From contig JAGEMR010000157.1 of the NCBI GenBank assembly GCA_021030915.1, forward strand, positions 1-64,000: a stretch of 64,000 nt of DNA. The letters run 5' to 3'. A program made the translations under genes and the position numbers. Positions 45,650 through 57,891 of the stretch are shown in pieces (position 1 is the stretch's first letter; each line of letters starts with the position of its first letter). This DNA comes from Astrothelium macrocarpum (lineage: Eukaryota; Ascomycota; Dothideomycetes; Trypetheliales; Trypetheliaceae). Under the pieces are notes generated by a model. It was not told the origin of the DNA, did not search any database, and saw only the letters and a list, made by a program, of their open reading frames with translations.

Positions 45650-46729
45650 ATTTGGGATTAGCAACACAAATTCGACGAAAGCGAATGGGGAGAAACATCT
45701 TGGCAATGGCGACGACGAGATTGTATCTTGCTGCAGAGAGGCTGGATTTGCAGGTGGTTGGGCAGACGAGGTGGCCGGAGAGATCCCCTGCCGGCACCTA
45801 CGATTTGCTTCATAATGCGATCAGCACGATTCATGGTCATGCGAGAAAGAAGCACGAGCTGAGGAAAGGCATCTGCGGTCATTTACAGAAACCTCAAAGA
45901 CGCACACGACCCTTTGAGGCAGTCGTGCGAGATGCAGCCTCTGGATCTCATCTTGGCTATTGATGTAAACAGTGGTCCGTGCCTCAACAGTTGTCTCCGC
46001 AACTGCAAGAGAGAGCGACGACGCTCCAGCAATTTTAATGATGACAAACGGCCAAAAAACCGTAAGCAATTCATTGAGAAAGAGAAGTCTAGGGGTTTTT
46101 CCTCGTGTTATTGTTGAGGGTCTCTCTACGCGGCGTGCAGCGGACTATCTCTTTCGCGGTCGCGGATGACATTTCTCATTGCAAGGACGAAGCCCTTGAT
46201 GACCCTTTCATCCCATCACAGCCCCCGACCGATCCAATCTTTCCTCCATCCAATCCTCTGGGTTAATGACTTTTCACGCTCAAGAACACCATAATGACGA
46301 TAGTATTGCATCGCTTTGTCAACTACGCTCGCTACTAAACATTTGAACCATCGCATGCTGTGCTCGACGAAACTCGACTGGATTGAGGGACAAATCCTAC
46401 CAACATAGGGATATTTAAACCGAAAGATAGATCCGGATTGATTCGAGGCCCTCTCTGGTAATTATAGGACCCCATTACACGTTTCCGAGTTTTTGATCTT
46501 ACCCTTGAGCAGTAGCTTTCGACCTCTACGAATCCATTACTTGCCGATGGAAAAAGCTAGTTTCTAGCCCCCTGGATATCCTCAAACTCAAGCATGCCAT
46601 AACTCACCACCTCGCCTCTTTCGCTTCCATCAAGCAGACACGCATCGTTTGGCTCGCCATGCTTTTGCTACAATATCAGAGGTGTGCTTAACACTTCTTA
46701 CAACTCATATCGATCTGAGCAGCCTCGCT
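45650..46729. other. Intergenic region
   Basis: About 1.1 kb containing the DUF3433 promoter and the 3' flank of the next gene. Overlapping short frames at 45643-46169 lie mostly in the leader and show no family features. Confidence 0.45.
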
Positions 46730-48012
46730 TCAAGATGTGGCAGACGGGCTGCTAAGGTATGTGTCTTTCATAATATGAGTAGAATGTTGAATATAGGTAC
46801 GCGTAATGCTGATGTCTTTCTCAGCATTGTATTTCTCAAGGCTTTCGAGGGGCGCGTATTTCTCGCACAAGAATAGCATGTCATTGTAAGCACTGCAATA
46901 TGTTACCTGACATTTCATTTCCTGTCAAGGAATGGTACTCACATTGATCTTGAAATACTTCCCGGGTGTCCTGCCGAATCGTTCAGGTAGGGATGAAGGC
47001 TGTATAATCGATTTCGGTCATCCCATTCCTGCACAGGCTCCGATGGCTCGATGTGGCGTTGGTAGAGTCGTATGTACATCGGAGACTTGAAATAGGACGC
47101 CCAAGAACATCTCCATGTTCCAAATTCCATTTCATTGTGCGCATAGGTGCATCCTGGATCAAAGACGATGGGTTCGCCGGTTTCCTTGTTGATTCCAATG
47201 TTTTGTTCCCACAGATCACCATGGATTAATGCTGGTTCAATATTTCGACCATCTGATTGTAGAGCGCCCAAGAGTCTTGGTATGACCGCATCGATGACAC
47301 GCTTACAAGCGGTGTCATACTCTGGCCAAGGACCGTTCATTTCGTTGTCGTACTTGATGACATCCTCAAGCTGATTGGCAAAACAAGTGGCCCAGCTCTT
47401 TTCCCATTTAACCGTCCGTTCGATTTTACCGCACACAGTAGGGACTTGAAATCCGAACATCCCTGTTGGAGACTTCCCTTTCGAATGAAGCTCAGCTATT
47501 TGGGAGGCGAAGCTCGCTGGTTCTGGAGCCGCTGAAAGATCCATGTCATGATAGTCTCCCAGAAAGAAGTGCACCTTTGACGCTTCACTCTGGTAGGCTC
47601 CCCATCCAACTGCCTGCGGAATGAATCCGGGTGCGGCTGCATGTATGGCCAACGCAGATTGATATTCGCCTTCTGTCAGAGGCTTTGCACCGCGCCCCGT
47701 TGCACACTATATAGCATGAGATGTTCATTAGGTAAAGCTCTGTCGTCGACCAGTGAACGCAGCCTTACTTTGAGAAAGTAATTTTTAGGACTTCCATCTG
47801 GAAGTATAACGGAAATTTTTGCCGTCTTTGTCCAGGCAGATATCCCATAGGATTCTGCCGAGACGACTCTCGTTCCCATTGGCATTGCTACGGCATTCGT
47901 GTTGGCCCAAGACAGCTGACAGCCTAAGTTACTCACGCTTACCTATAACGACAGACTTGTGTAGCGGGAAATTACCATCGATCCCAGGAACCAGCTCACA
48001 TGAGTATGACAT
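46730..48012 (-). CDS. Fructosamine/ketosamine-3-kinase family protein (371 aa model)
   Basis: Exons are 48012-47943, 47887-47769, 47706-46943 and 46892-46730. The introns of 55, 62 and 50 bp are GT-AG and keep frame. The PKL-fold signature is clear: PMGTRVVSAESYG and PDGSPKNYFLK (nucleotide-binding lobe with the Lys), HGDLWEQNIGIN (catalytic loop with Asp), VFDPGCTYAHNEMEFGTW (metal-binding Asp and substrate loop) and the C-terminal helix MLFLCEKYAPLESLEKYNAE. The enzyme would phosphorylate sugar adducts on proteins and so start their removal. Fungal members are diverse and the substrate is not certain. The last exon may continue into another intron near 46785, so the final 20 residues are tentative. 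Confidence 0.85.
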
Positions 48013-48446
48013 GTCCCGAAAACAGAAAGAAGAGAGTTCCTTTGCATACCGGTCTGAGAACTCGAAGAAGCTTGTCACTGTTGTCAGCAAATACTGACTT
48101 CCTGTGATGAGTTCTTCGCGCCACGCTAACGCCCAGAAATGGCAGGACTGCTGTTGAAAGGCATCTGCTACAAGTACCGTAAGAGATGCGAATTTCGACA
48201 TGATGTCTGTATGAGACACGGCAATAAAGACGCTGAAACATTCACCGCATTGTTAAACTGGATGCCAAGGTCAATGCGTGGTCGCCTTGACGTTTGCGGC
48301 ATTCCATGAATGGGTAGCGGAATGCGGTTTGCCCGCCACGACCTCAGTATCCCCCAGTCACAATCCATACAGTACTCAATATCATTCACAAGTTCCTCCT
48401 TTTTTTTTTTTACGTTAGCTCTAAACACTGACACTGTATTTTTAAG
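48013..48446. promoter_or_regulatory. Divergent promoter region
   Basis: 434 bp between the kinase-like gene (-) and the hypothetical gene (+). It has a long T tract at about 48400-48411 on the plus strand, a common feature of fungal promoters. No other element was recognised. Confidence 0.45.
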
Positions 48447-50439
48447 ATGGCCAGGAAAACAGAATCGGAGTCGGCAACCGGCCTCGAGTTTACCGGCTTG
48501 ACTCTACCACTGCCACCGACATTTTGGGAGGTACATCCGCCAGGCTCCTCAAGCTGTGTTAAACTTGCTCAAATTCTCCTACGTACTCGGATTAATTATC
48601 TTCACAAAAGTCTTCGAATCGCGCTGCGTGAGTATTTGAAAACCCAGAAATTAAAGCCAGCGCCAGTACCAGACATAAAGCAACGACAGGTCTATCAAAA
48701 AGCCTTCAGAGTCGTCTTCAATTCGTTGGATAAGAAAGATTGGCCTCAGGATCCTCCAAGCTTGCGTATTCCAGAGAACCAGGCTGACCGTCTTCCCACT
48801 ACAAGCGAGAACGCCCAAAAATGCCTACGCCAGATTTCCAAATCACCAAATACCACATTAGCGTCGCTGCATACTATCCATCAAGCATGGTGTTCGCTGG
48901 AACCAAGAACAATGCCTGAATACCTGGATTTTGCCGACATGATCTCTGATTTGGAGGGCCGGATGGAACGTAGTCGCAAACGTAAGCAGTCAAAAACCAA
49001 AAACACGCGCTTGCCGATGGACGGAGCAGACTTCAAACACTCGTTGCAAGAGATGTATACAGGCAGGGATTTGGAATCAGTTTACAACCTTTACAATTTG
49101 TGGCTTAAAAGTCCCAGGACGGGAGAAGAATACATTGTCCACGCGGAGACTATCTGCGATATTGAGGCTCGCCTCAAATCGCTTGATGCAATATCCACTG
49201 CCAGGAAGAGAGGTTATTTAAGACGTTGGTATGGAGAAATGAGTATTCCAAAGATGCATCTCGAACATCGTCGGTGGTGTGAAGAGGCAGTTCACAACTA
49301 TGAGGAATATATTGATCATGCCACCGTTGTGTCTCAGCTGAATCTTATATACCGAGCCCATGATCATGGCTTGGACAATGGAGATCCATTCGAAAAGTCT
49401 CTCGAACAATCCAAAGAATTTAGGCAAAAATTTTGGTCTCGGTACCATGACAAACCACTGGAAGACATATATTGGGACCGTGAACATTGGCTACAAGGGA
49501 GTCCACATTCTGTTGAGGAATACAAAGATCATCTGGAAATAGTTCGCGCAATGGAAGAGCGTCGCGTCCAACCACAACTATCAGTCCCAATAAGGAAGAT
49601 CTCGTCTGGCACTTCTGCAAGGTCTTCGTCAAACCCAAGGCACAATAATCGCGTTTTCAAATCTCATACTCTGGCTTCTAGTGATGTGTCTCCTACTCCC
49701 AGACGTTCTAGCCGTATCGCCAAGACAAAGGCAAGGAACGCGCCTTCCAGTAAACTCGATAGCAAGCCTTTGATAGGTGATCGACACGGGAAAAGTAGCC
49801 TCACACCTATCAAATCACCAAACCACCGAGCGATCGAAGAATCTCGAGCACCGTTCAATCGGCCGCTCGCTCCGAGCGCTACGTCCACAAGGGACGCCAA
49901 GCGCACATCGGCAGCCACACCAACACCGGCAAAATCGGCCGTCATCGAAGTTCTAAATTCTCATGTCGCCGAACCGCAAAAAGATGAGCAAGCCGACAGC
50001 ATAGAATCAGCTGAACATAATATGATACTTATCGGGTCACCCCATCTCACAGCCTTCGAAACCTCCGTCCTCGAGAGAGATGGCTGGCGCTGGTATCCCT
50101 ACGCGGCGTCATTCCTTCCGTTTCCGGAGACGAGATACATCGCCGCATTGACAGATTTAAAGACTAAGCTTGATTTGAGACTAGGCCCACGTACGTCAAG
50201 GCTTTCTTTGCTCCGTCTTCATAGGCCACAAGATAAAGGAATGATCGTCGACTGACAAGTGTACAGGCAGGCCAGATGAGCCGAGTAAGGATGCAGAGAG
50301 GCGCACGAGAGTTCCGAGTGTAGCACAAGAACTCGTAACTCATGAGGATGTAAAGTCAAACTTTCCGCTGCCGGAGATCCCGGCGTGGCTTGGGAGGGAT
50401 GCGCTGACTTTGCGTTGTCCGCATCCGGAGGACGAGTAA
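48447..50439 (+). CDS. Hypothetical protein with repeated helical units (638 aa model)
   Basis: Exons are 48447-50190 and 50267-50439, with a 76-bp GT-AG intron. Splicing replaces an unlikely tail with the segment FPLPEIPAWLGRDALTLRC before the stop. Residues 120-380 contain loosely repeated units in which a helix ends in an EEYxxHxxxVxxxE-like motif (PEYLDFADMISDLEGRM, EEYIVHAETICDIEARL, EEYIDHATVVSQL, EEYKDHLEIVRAMEERR), spaced about 65 residues. Residues 390-540 are basic and disordered with RRSSRIAKTKAR, a likely nuclear signal. No known domain was recognised. The repeats suggest a scaffold or nuclear protein, which is inference. Confidence 0.75.
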
Positions 50440-52051
50440 ATTGATAATAGCCGAGCGTGGGGTATACGCAGATTCTGATGCTGAATTTCGCTCCGGCTTA
50501 ACTTGTTTCATCTAGTCTAGACGCTTAGCGTATGTTTTCCTATAGTCAAGTTCAGAGTCTAATAGATCGACGTGACTTTAGGCATATGCCACTATTATCC
50601 ACCAACATGAAGCTATCACGTACGAGAAAGACTTTCGGAGCTTCAATAGGCGTAACTATTTGACATGTTTAGCCTTTACTACATCATCGTTCTTTGCATA
50701 AATTTTGCCAACACATTGGACGAACTTGATGCGTTCGCCCAAATTCGAAAGTATCAAGACCGAGCCGACGTTCCTCCTTTGTATCTAGATTGGACACCTC
50801 TCACGCAACCAATATCCCCGCGCGTCGCTCTGATGCCGACTTATTCAGCTGATTCTGAGTGAAATGATACTTTCGCATTATCGCTTTTGCAAAGTGAGGC
50901 TGTGATGTGTGCCTATGCTGTCTTGCTTGCCATCTTCTTGGGAAACGGATCAAGCAATCACGCTGCAAGTCAATGACAGCAAATTTTCCAGTCAACAAAT
51001 ACGGCTCACTACGCATGGCACAGGGGTTACTTTCAATGGTTTCTTGCTTCGGTCGTCAGAAGCTTGTAGGAGCCATAGAATTGTTGGCAGGGAACCATCT
51101 CCCCGCCACCCTAGCATGACGGAAAATAGCCTCAATCGCCATTTCCAGTCAAACCCAAATAGTTTTCCTCTGTTGTTGTCAATTGATACAGCCCCTTCTG
51201 ATCCCATGTCGAAGACTCATTCTTGTTGAATAGGAACCCTCTAGCGCTTGGGCAATCTGAAGGCTCTGTCCCGGTGCAACCTTGAGGCAAGACCACCTAG
51301 AGTGAGCATTGACTGGAAGCTGAATACACGCGCACGTTTTGGGGGGGAATGCCCACAGTTACTTTGAAACTAGACCATTCACCATCGTCTCCATCCCTAA
51401 GCGCATTTTATCAGTTCCATGCTCTGGCGAGCCGTTGCAGACTTCTCACCAATAATCAGAAGGAGAGATGGTCAATGGTAATTGACCCAGGACGACAGGC
51501 AAAATCAAACAGATGAGATGTGCAACAGCACATTTTATCTCCACGTGCGGCCCCTTTTCAAGGCTGGTAGGGAATCATGGCGCTTTTCGCGAAAAATCCT
51601 CAACCTAACTCTGGGGATGATTGATTTGACCGCAGTAGAATTTGATCGTCCAAATGCCAGTTCTCGACTGAGATCATCTCGATACCCAGGACTCCCATAG
51701 CTCGCAGCATTCCGATAGTGGCGCCCATGGCCATGCAATCCTCCACACGGGCAGAAATTGGCAAGCTACAGCTGGTATAATTTCCCGGCGTTGGTTGATC
51801 GACATCGTAATTGGAACTGGACATTCTGAGTTAGCAACTCGGCAGCTGGAACTGACTGACGGCTGTCGAGAAAAGCTCAGACTGGAATAGTGGGTAAGCC
51901 AAATGAATTCAGATAGGAGCACTCCGTAGAGGCTCACTACGGTTGATGTTGGTTAGCTGAAAGGGGCGGATGTAAGAGCCACTTGGACTGACTGCGATTG
52001 CTGGTGAGAGACGAGGTACTCTGCTAACTCCACTTACCTCCTTTGCCACAG
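50440..52051. other. Intergenic region or decayed 5' part of the next gene
   Basis: About 1.6 kb with only short frames. The right part may contain ruined upstream exons of the surface-protein fragment at 52052, but none could be joined to it. Confidence 0.35.
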
Positions 52052-52380
52052 CTATCACGATTGATGGCCAGGCCATCACCCCTAATGGTGCTGGTGCGTA
52101 TGTGGCAAATGGCCAGACGCTTGCACTGGATGGTGTAGTCACATTAGGAAGCGCAACCGTGGACCTTACGACCAATACTGCAGGTCAAATAGAGATAATT
52201 GTGAATGGACAGACGAGTATGTTGTCACTAGCAGAGGCAACGACGGGAGTGGGCGGACACGTGATATCTGGAGCTGGTGGTGGTGGAGAGTCGCAAAAGA
52301 GTAAAGTAGGAAGGACTGGGGTGTGGATAGTAGGTATGGGGCTTGGAGCATTGAGTGGTGTGCTAGCTATCTTTTCGTGA
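52052..52380 (+). pseudogene. C-terminal exon of a serine/glycine-rich surface protein
   Basis: An acceptor-like sequence (TTTGCCACAG) at 52042-52051 opens a frame with AITIDGQAITPNGAGAYVAN, LDGVVTLGSATVDLTTN and IIVNGQTSMLSLAEA. This repetitive beta-strand style (xVxxxGQTxxL) is typical of the C-terminus of large fungal GPI-anchored, Ser-rich wall proteins. It ends in a hydrophobic GPI-signal-like tail (VWIVGMGLGALSGVLAIFS). Upstream only about 13 codons (EPLGLTAIA) are open before a stop. The gene therefore appears to be 5'-truncated, or its other exons are unrecognised. Confidence 0.5.
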
Positions 52381-53227
52381 TCGGGTTCGAGTCCTCTATG
52401 CTTGGATTCTGGCATAGCGATTAGCTTGCAGTCGAGAAGAGATTCGGTCTGATTAAACTGCCATCAATCTGTAATTTCATCACTTTTGGCAGAAGAAAAG
52501 GCATCTTGGGGAGCAAAATTGACACACTGGGCAACGGGGATTCCACCCATTCCAAAGACAGCCCGCTAATGTCAACAGAAAACGAAGAATTAGAGAGCTC
52601 GGAGGAAGATGTAAAGGACAATACCACACGAAAAGAGATCGAAGAGTCATGGGACAAGCTGGAGCGGCTGGCATGCGCAGACCAGGGATAGATTGCTTGC
52701 ATGCGGTTGTGCGGCCATGTACCTATATTGGAAAGCAATGCTTGGGAGGATGGAAGCAGATCAACAAGAAGACGCAATGAAATCCGAGTAAGAGCTCGGG
52801 CCGTCTATGCTACTGGAAGATAACTGGGGAGCCTTTGTTCCGTTAGAAGTCTGCAATGATTATCAAATATTCCACCTGAAGGGTAGTGTCTAAGTGTTTG
52901 CCGCGGATGACAGTATTGACAAGGGTCAGCTCTTTTGTAAGACAACGTGGGAAGCGATTAGGGAAGATATGAGTGAGGGTGCTTGCGAATAGCTGGTTTG
53001 AGGGCCTTTTTCTCCCAAGCCGCAACAGAAGAAATGATACAAAAAGCTTTGGCGCGATTTGGTTAAGACCCGGAAGCTTCCCAAGTAATGTTGCTGGAAC
53101 AACAGACTTCCATCTCTTACAAGTCACTTAGTGGCCCGCTATCAGTAGGCAGTATTACAACCTTGCCAGAAGGCGAATGATTTGGTCATCAAATGAGTAA
53201 GCGATAATGCTTAGAAACGGGAGAGCA
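52381..53227. other. Intergenic stretch with weak coding-like remnants
   Basis: The frame at 52506-52691 (+) reads MSTENEELESSEEDVKDN and in the same direction, after a stop, continues as LLACGCAAMYLYWKAMLG to 52789. On the minus strand 52843-53127 reads MTCKRWKSVVPATLLGK. None matches a family I know. They may be gene debris. Confidence 0.35.
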
Positions 53228-55073
53228 TCACGTTTCGCCGGGGGTATTGTCAATATGCTCGTCATCTAGCCGTCTGCTTCCATCCGGCGGAAATCGTGAC
53301 AACAACAATACGCAAAAGCCCAGGACTGCAATCGCCTTCAAGCGCGTCAGCTTTGCTGTTTGAATGAGGTGTTGCATAAGAGGTTAGCTCACTGCATTGC
53401 AGGTAAATGTGAGATATGTTTTTCCAATGTTTGCGAATGCGGCGAAAATAATGCCAAAAATGGTCGCTAAAAACATCAATTAGCTAGAACTACTTTAAAT
53501 ATTAGCTCAATAGTGTGTACTTACTAGTTAAAAGTCTTGCAATCATCTCAAGCAACGTAATCCCACTTAGAGCGTCTGTCCGCTCGGCAGGTGTACACAT
53601 TTGCAGGATAGTTCCTTTAGCCGCTGCGCCGGAGCCTGAAGCGAAAGGCAGAACAGCTGCTACGATATATAGCTGCCAGCCTTGTCCAACGAAAGACGCG
53701 AGACCCGTTAAGACACCATCTGCGAGTAAACTGATTTTGGTGAAGAACAAATCAAACTCAAATGTCTCTTGCATTCCTGAGAGCTTTGGCGGCTGTATGG
53801 GCTCTTCCTCCTGATCTACGGCTTGCGGGGCGGGGATCTCGTTTGGCTGTGTTGGAATATCGGGTATACCAGAGTCTTTGAGCGCAGATGTGTCGGTGTT
53901 CTTTGCTCTGTCTTTGTTCTCAAGCCAATGTCGTCCAATCGAGATAATTCGCGGAAATGCCAGTGTCAGAAACAGACCTCGAATCAGGGCGTGCATTGAG
54001 ACTAGATAGCTGTTCTCTGTAGTGCGAAATCCAAAAGCATCGGTGGAGTACATTTGGAGCAGAACAGGAACGTAAGACGTGGCAAGAACACCAAAGAATG
54101 CTCCTGTACCGAGGACGAGGGCACCATATTCTCTTCTTACGCGGCCGTTGCGCATGACCCATTTGTGTGGGATAAAAGTCTTGAGGGGTCCAAAGAACCG
54201 TGCAAGTCCTTTGGAGGCTTGGGACATCTCTGCTTTATTCGGTGCGATCCATGGGAGGAACAATAGAATGTAAATAGAGGATATCATGAAGAGAGCCAGA
54301 GTGACGCGAAATGGAGACGCTATACCGAAGCAATCACTTAAGACTCCACCAGAAAGGTAGCCACATGCCGTTCCAAACATATTGCATCCCTGCAACTTTC
54401 CAAGAGCACCTGTACGCTCCCTGTGTCCAATGACTTCAGTCACGAAAGTATTGAGTGCCAACATGTAGCCTGCTGGCCCTCCAATGATGGTGATAATTTG
54501 GGAGAGTTGGATTATGAGTATACCGGTACTACTCCCAGTCATGACGCCAATGTTTTGCACAGCCAGGCGAACGGCGGGCCAAAATACAGATATGAGCAAA
54601 GCCGACTTGACCCCAAATCTTTTGATTGCCCATCCGGTCAAAAGTAAATTCGCGACTCCAAAAAAGGTGGTAGATGCGCCTAGTAAAGCGACTGCACGAG
54701 CAGTGCCAGCTTCAACTTCGGGGACTGAACAGCGGTCAGCTTTGCCAGGTATGACTGAATGTTTCTCGTAATATCCGTCACAAGTCATTATTCGGAATAG
54801 ATAGATTATTCTTGAGACCCAGGCCAGTCAGTATGCGTCAAGTGGCTTGCAATAGTCACAAATGAAGACGGGGCGCAAAGCCCGTCGACACAGTGTCACT
54901 CACGGAACTTGAGTCACGCCAAATGACAGCGAGACGATGAAGGAGCAGAAGAGAAGACGGTATATGGCTGGTATGCTCCATTTTTTCCGCTCTTTCCACG
55001 AGTCCGAAGGCAGAAGGGGTGTTGCTTCGTCCGCGACCTGTGGCTTCACGGTGGTCCCTTGGCCTTGAGCCAT
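53228..55073 (-). CDS. MFS transporter of the 12-TMS type (545 aa model)
   Basis: Exons are 55073-54904, 54810-53525, 53466-53393 and 53335-53228. The introns of 93, 58 and 57 bp are GT-AG and frame-keeping. The first exon supplies the cytoplasmic N-terminus (EATPLLPSD, a dileucine-like sorting motif) and TM1. The junction reads GVTQVPIIYLFRIMTCDGYY, conserved in this fungal MFS group. Later landmarks are ERTGALGKLQGCNMFGTACG and a long central loop (IPDIPTQPNEIPAPQAVDQE). The last exons add TM12 (AIAVLGFCVLLLSRF) and the tail. Without them the protein would end after TM11. The substrate is unknown; the group is often annotated as tetracycline-resistance-like. Confidence 0.85.
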
Positions 55074-55998
55074 GTCAAACGTGTTGAGAGAGAAAGCAGT
55101 AGAAGCGCAAGATTCGCCATGGCACCTTGACTCGACATGACATGGGCGTGTTGACCGGTTGGTCGGAATGGCGTGCCGGAGCGCTGCGGGGAATTCGAAG
55201 TCGTGCTCCGGGTTTTATGCAGCAGAGAGATAAGTGGACGTGCTGGTGGCGGTCAAACGAGGTGAATGAGCTAGAATCCCTTATCGATAGCCAACCACGG
55301 CCGGTAATCCAAGGAAGTCAGTAAATGCGCACTGCGATGCGACGAAACTCATGCCCAAAAAGTCTTTTGTTGCATCTTTTCATCCTGCAGAGTTCGGGCG
55401 CTGAGGTTCCACGCGGACTAACACATCAGAAAGCAGCATTCTATTGCGTAGAGAAAAGCCATCCAGCTCTCAAAGCATCAGCAAGAGCAAGGATTGCGCA
55501 CCTTAACTTGGAGCATCAGGGGTCGCAACAAGAAGTGGCACGGGCGCTGCATAAGGTATTTGTTCAGGAGACCCGCAACTATAGAAACTGGCACAACTCC
55601 AGCAAAGAATCTTCAATCAATGATTTGGTGAATTCTACTGCTTTCAATCCATTTAAGCCTCTGCCTAACATGCGCATCGCAGCTATCTCTTTTTACGGTT
55701 ATCAACTTGAAGGTGACTTGACGATGACGTACCACCAGCTTACACCAAGCATTAAGGTACCTACCTACAGGTAGGTACCTTATCTTGACATCCTACTCTG
55801 CAAACATCGAGACCCTCATCAGTATCTGTCGGCGAACCTCCCGAGATCTTTCTTTAGACAACACTCCAATACGTCGAATTGCTCGAACTGGTATTGACGG
55901 TCTCTCTAAGTGTGTACGGTCAGTAATATTTCTTGCCGTCATGGCAATTCCTATCGCATCCCGATCGGCACTAACTTGAGGACAACGTACCGCCTTAT
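55074..55998. other. Intergenic region
   Basis: Promoter of the MFS gene and 3' flank of the patatin gene. A 149-codon plus frame (55325-55774) lacks recognisable features and is not called. A short inverted repeat (GGTACCTACCTACAGGTAGG) lies near 55757-55780. Confidence 0.4.
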
Positions 55999-57891
55999 TC
56001 ACCGCGAAGACCGCCCAAACCATTCGTTCCTATTATCTTCCTCGAATTCTTTGCCTTTGGAGTAACGCCACCTCAACAAGCTGGGAGACTTCATCCATTT
56101 TTCAACAGTGCATGGTCTCGAGCTATTGACATTGCGCTGCAACCCATTTGGACCATTCGCGTAATTCCATTTTCGCCCACACTGGCAATGGCAATTGACC
56201 CACTTGCCAAAATTCCTAATTATCTTTCGTCTTCGGTCTGAAATGTACGTGTGTCCAAACTCTTGCGGTAAGCTTTCTTTGTGCATCATGCTCTCGAGAT
56301 GGATCATGTAGGTGACCGCGAGTGTGTGGTGCTTATCGAAGAGATCGCCTTTTGACCCAAGTCGTGTCCAGCAGTCAGCCACTAAATCAGGCCGGGGGTT
56401 TCGATTGTTGAATTGGCCTGCAAATGTTTGGTCTACATCCCAGTTAACGGCTTTTCCGCTTGAACTTGACGTTTGCTTACAGTCCACTTGTCCATCATCT
56501 CTCTTACAAGCTTCGTACATCTTCTCATACACCCGCATCGCCTCTGGGCTTAAGTGGGTCCAGTAGCAGTCAGGTACCTGATGACGATCCCGATTCGCGA
56601 TATACGTTGTAGAAGAGTCCAGAGAGCCATATGCTGACGTCTCTCGGCGGGCGGCGTTGGTATCTGTCGTAAAACCATCCTGGCTCACAGGAGGTGCTGA
56701 CATAGGATCAGCTTGACCAGTAGGTTTTCACTTTCTACGTACCCTTGGCTACACGAGGACTGGTAGGCACCTCAACAGACACTTGAGTTATTTCAGCAAA
56801 CTTCTGTAGTCTAAGCTGCACACTTGGATCATCGCCATATCTAGCTGTTGCAGCGGTGATTATACCTGCTTGGTCAGCCTCTTCCAATCCCACCTCTCTC
56901 AGACCATGAATCACGTTCAGACGGTAATATCCATCCTTCCGAACAAGCTCTTCATGATCTCTTACAAACTGGTCTGCCGTATTCTCGGTTTCTGTTGCAG
57001 CAGCTTTGAGCGTGTTGAAGACTTCTCTGAGAGACTCGCCAAAGGGCTCTGGAGACGGCACGCCTGTGCCAAGAGAGACCACACATTCAATTGTGCTGTC
57101 CATCGTCTGACCGGCAACAGGTGGCCAGACACGTTTGGCCTCATCCCAGAGCACTGTGACTGGATTATTGCGACCAACTGCACCGTCAAGAAATGTTTGC
57201 GATGGCTGACCAATCTGAATGGGCTCAAAGAACGAAGATGCTGCTGATGTTGCTCTTGCGGCTTCCCAAATTTTGACGGAATCGCACAAGGCTCGGTTTG
57301 ACTCCCCGCGGCGACCGTAGCTCGAAAACATGACGTGATGGTCACCAAACGCAGCCGAAATTGCAATCACAAATCTAAGGATAAGGATCAATCGTGACGA
57401 ACGCTATCCAGTTAGGTTGTTGCCTACGTCTTGCAACCACTCGGTGTTTCTTTGCGCATGGGAGCATTGACACCGGTCTCCTCCGTCCGGACAACCTCGC
57501 TCTCCCTGATGATCTCTTGGATCGCTTGCTGCAAAGCGACAGTGTCAAACCTAGGCTGAACTTTACCTCGCAAATTCACAGCAAACATGTGCCGTTTTCT
57601 GAAGACTCGGTCGGAAAGCGTGATATATTTGTCAATACATTGATCAACCGTCATTTCTAGCCGGCCTAACATGATCGCGATCAACCTCCAAGGATTAGCA
57701 GAGACAGCTAACTACTTGGTTATATCTTACCCTCCAGTGCTCGTCCCTCCAATCATATCGAATACCTCACATGGCTTTGGGGGTGTATCGTAATTGATGG
57801 ACTCCATCAGCTGCTTCAGGAGGTAAAGAGAAGATAGCCCGCGGACGCCGCCGCCATCAAAGCAAAGAAGACGTCGTTTTCTAGCAGGCAT
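55999..57891 (-). CDS. Patatin-like phospholipase (582 aa model)
   Basis: Exons are 57891-57731, 57685-57428, 57374-56743 and 56696-55999. The introns of 45, 53 and 46 bp are GT-AG and frame-keeping. The start MPARKRRLLCFDGGGVRGLSS holds the oxyanion-hole motif DGGGVRG (12-18). GTSTGG places the nucleophile at Ser51, and LDGAVGRN gives the catalytic Asp203, so the Ser-Asp dyad is intact. The C-terminal 230 residues carry no known domain, with YISDRRRKIIRNFGKW and a Cys-containing CHCQCGRKW near the end. It would hydrolyse membrane phospholipids or neutral acylglycerols. In filamentous fungi patatins occur alone or as N-terminal effectors of NLR proteins; here no NACHT or NB-ARC domain follows. 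Confidence 0.88.

Noticed and set aside
52375..52400. B-box-like GGTTCGAGTCC at about 52383
   Set aside because: It directly follows a stop codon and no A box or cloverleaf fold lies upstream.
55325..55774. 149-codon plus-strand frame
   Set aside because: No family features, no plausible splice context, and it lies between the MFS promoter and the patatin 3' end. A chance frame is likely.
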